Positions 53,024 through 54,258 of a DNA stretch of 54,258 nucleotides are shown in pieces. The stretch covers positions 1 to 54,258 of the forward strand of contig SLFU01000155.1 in NCBI GenBank assembly GCA_007124095.1, written 5' to 3'. The position numbers were made by a program, and so were the translations under genes. Below the pieces are notes generated by a model. That model saw only the letters and a list, made by a program, of their open reading frames with translations. It was not told where the DNA came from and ran no database searches. Origin of the DNA: Gemmatimonadota bacterium (GTDB lineage: Bacteria > Gemmatimonadota > Gemmatimonadetes > Longimicrobiales > Gaopeijiaceae). The first letter of the stretch is position 1, and the number at the start of each line of letters is the position of its first letter.

Positions 53024-53734
53024 TCAGAAATCGTCCGGAAAGAGGGGGAGCCTCACCCCGCCTGCGGTCGCGTCGTACGACCCGATGCGAAGAGTGGCCG
53101 AGATGTCTTCTTCCTCTCCGGTTTCCGACGACGGGAGCGTGCCGGACATCCGGACCTCCATCACCCCTCCAGCCGGCCGGTTCCCGGGGGTCGGGGTGAC
53201 TTCCACCACCCCGATGTCCGAGGTGAGCAGCCCCAGGCGACCATCGTCGGTTCGGAAGACTAGATAGATTCCGAAGCCCCGGATCAGGGGCTGGATGTCC
53301 TCCAGGCTGACGACCCCCTGACGGAGCAAGTCCGCTTCGAATCGTCCCACCTCATAGAGACCGGGAGCAATGCTGAAATCCGAACGTGCGGCCACGAGTC
53401 CCATCTCGAGAACCGGACCCCCATCGTCCGGCTTGAACATGACGATCAGGAAGTTGAGACTCCCCTCGGGGACATTCGATGCATCGACCGCTCCATGGAT
53501 CGCGCTGCCCCGGAAGGAGCCGGAAATCTCGCCACTGATGTCCGCCTGAAAGGAACCGACGTTGCTCCCGCCACCGTTCCCTCCACCACCTCCACCACCC
53601 CCTCCTCCTCCACCGCCTCCACCGCCACCACTTCCGACAAGGCTTCCGGTGTCCAAGCAGCCGACGGTGGCCACGATCGCGACAGTGGCCCAAAGCCGTA
53701 GCAGGAAGGGCGAGCAGCGGACCGAGTGGATCAT
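53024..53734 (-). CDS. Poly-glycine lipoprotein of unknown function
   Basis: I do not recognise a family. From the ATG at 53734 the protein has 236 residues. A hydrophobic signal (FLLRLWATVAIVATVGC) ends at C26, a likely lipidation site. A run of 17 glycines (36-52) then leads, through N-GGG-S-N, to a domain of about 180 residues rich in beta-type strands (FQADISGEISGSFRGSAIHG onward). The sequence has no Cys or metal motif. The poly-Gly stretch looks like a flexible tether holding the domain off the membrane. The frame is open further upstream to 53911 without a signal-like start. Confidence 0.75.
   Translation of the reverse strand: MIHSVRCSPFLLRLWATVAIVATVGCLDTGSLVGSGGGGGGGGGGGGGGGGGNGGGSNVGSFQADISGEISGSFRGSAIHGAVDASNVPEGSLNFLIVMFKPDDGGPVLEMGLVAARSDFSIAPGLYEVGRFEADLLRQGVVSLEDIQPLIRGFGIYLVFRTDDGRLGLLTSDIGVVEVTPTPGNRPAGGVMEVRMSGTLPSSETGEEEDISATLRIGSYDATAGGVRLPLFPDDF
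53579..53629 (-). repeat. Simple repeat encoding 17 consecutive glycines
   Basis: The 51 bases encode glycine with GGT, GGC, GGA and GGG mixed in irregular order. Being a triplet-like tract, it could gain or lose glycines without a frameshift. Confidence 0.9.
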
Positions 53735-53800
53735 CTGATCAACCTGGAGGTGGAAGGGAGTGAGCCCGCGAACTAGAATGCATAATGACACGGTCCCATC

Positions 53801-53840
53801 TGGGGCAATGCCCTGCGCCCTGGGGCAATGTCCTGCGCCG
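53801..53840. repeat. 20-bp near-perfect tandem repeat upstream of the poly-Gly lipoprotein gene
   Basis: TGGGGCAATGCCCTGCGCCC (53801-53820) is followed directly by a copy with two changes (53821-53840). Each copy holds GGGCAA, that is TTGCCC on the minus strand, the -35 hexamer seen before icd and tctC. Confidence 0.85.
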
Positions 53841-53920
53841 GATCGTGGATGAACCCCAGACAGCGGAGTCGGCCAGGCCCGTCGCTCGAGTCCCGTTGTA
53901 GATGCGTCCATCCTTCTGAA

Positions 53921-53925
53921 AAGGA
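53921..53925 (+). promoter_or_regulatory. Ribosome binding site deciding the DUF3667 start
   Basis: AAGGA lies 8 bases before a GTG at 53934 that is in frame with the zinc-ribbon-like domain. No ATG is available nearby in that frame. Confidence 0.5.
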
Positions 53926-53933
53926 CCTCGACC

Positions 53934-54258
53934 GTGGCCAGGATGACCCTTCAGGTTTCGAATTGAGCGCACCCACCGGGGGGACGGAGAGGGCTCCCGG
54001 TACTCCCGGAACGGGACCGACGATTCCCCGGGGGCACCCCGAAGAACCCTGCCGGAACTGCGGGGATCCGACCCCGGGGGCCTTCTGCCCCTCCTGTGGG
54101 CAGCGGAAGGTAGCGACTCAGATCTCCCTCAAGGTGCTCGTGAAGGAGCTGGCCCGGGACCAGTTCGGGGTGGAGGGTCGCCTCCCCCGGACCCTGGGAA
54201 CCCTCTTCTTCCGTCCCGGACTCCTCACCCGGGACTACCTGGATGGTCGGGTGGCGCG
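53934..54258 (+). CDS. DUF3667-like membrane protein (N-terminal part, runs off right edge)
   Basis: This gene begins at a GTG at 53934 and is open for 108 codons to the window edge. A polar Pro/Gly/Thr-rich start of about 40 residues is followed by a zinc-ribbon-like pair, CRNCGDPTPGAFCPSCGQRK, and then ISLKVLVKELARDQFGVEGR and TLGTLFFRPGLLTRDYLDGR. The CxxC...CxxCGQ plus the PG.LTRDYL.GR pattern is that of DUF3667, whose later part is membrane-spanning. Function is unknown. It is divergent from the lipoprotein gene. Confidence 0.75.

Overview
The window is about 54 kb of GC-rich bacterial chromosome, densely packed with housekeeping genes. Gene content and order point to an aerobic, respiring Gram-negative bacterium: complex I, type B succinate dehydrogenase, a TonB plug/barrel protein, lipoproteins and a Tat-exported flavoprotein. 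Gemmatimonadota is my best guess, but this rests on protein style and gene order, not on a marker such as rRNA. I saw no rRNA or tRNA gene, CRISPR array, insertion sequence or prophage. No stretch of more than 300 bases lacks a gene; the largest gaps (about 250-285 bases, at 10541-10792, 15747-16008, 17626-17899, 38370-38653 and 43797-44064) are promoter regions.

Layout. (1) 1-10540, minus strand: the NADH:quinone oxidoreductase operon nuoA-nuoL, entering from its promoter near 10.6 kb; nuoL runs off the left edge, so nuoM and nuoN presumably lie outside. (2) 10793-11347, plus: dcd. (3) 11390-15746, minus: a TCA operon read mdh-sdhC-sdhA-sdhB. (4) 16009-17625, minus: an HU-family protein and carA. 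(5) 17900-18511, plus: a divergent RNase H. (6) 18545-38369, minus: a nearly gap-free 20-kb run read icd, pepA, TonB plug protein, yicC, gmk, rpoZ, coaBC, udg, dnaB, ispD, tsaC, protein arginine phosphatase, aroE, comF, gap, pgk, tpiA, secG, sucB, lipB. Many of its junctions are 4-base ATGA or GTGA overlaps. (7) 38654-43796: accessory genes, namely an SDR enzyme, a ferric iron ABC transporter (binding protein and fused permease) behind a Fur-like box, a nitroreductase, a dodecin and a DinB-family protein. (8) 44065-52847: a tricarboxylate island with a TctC-TctA-TctB transporter, an AbrB-family membrane protein, a TcuA-like dehydrogenase, a PrpF/GalD-family isomerase and a Tat-exported flavoprotein. 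(9) 53024-54258: a poly-glycine lipoprotein and the start of a DUF3667 membrane protein.

How it fits together. Isocitrate dehydrogenase, the 2-oxo acid dehydrogenase E2, succinate dehydrogenase and malate dehydrogenase supply electrons to complex I and the quinone pool. LipB makes the lipoyl group that SucB needs. Gap, Pgk and TpiA form a lower-glycolysis block. The island at 44-53 kb looks built to import a C6 tricarboxylate or relative and convert it to an aconitate-type TCA intermediate; that is inference.

Regulation. Several promoter regions share one pattern: TTGACA, TTGACG or TTGCCC, a 16-18 base spacer, then a TAnnnT -10 element, often TACCTT. The nuo promoter is followed by a Rex/CRP-like inverted repeat, and the iron transporter is preceded by a Fur-like palindrome. 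Start sites are my choices from ribosome binding sites, overlaps and third-position GC; uncertain ones are flagged.
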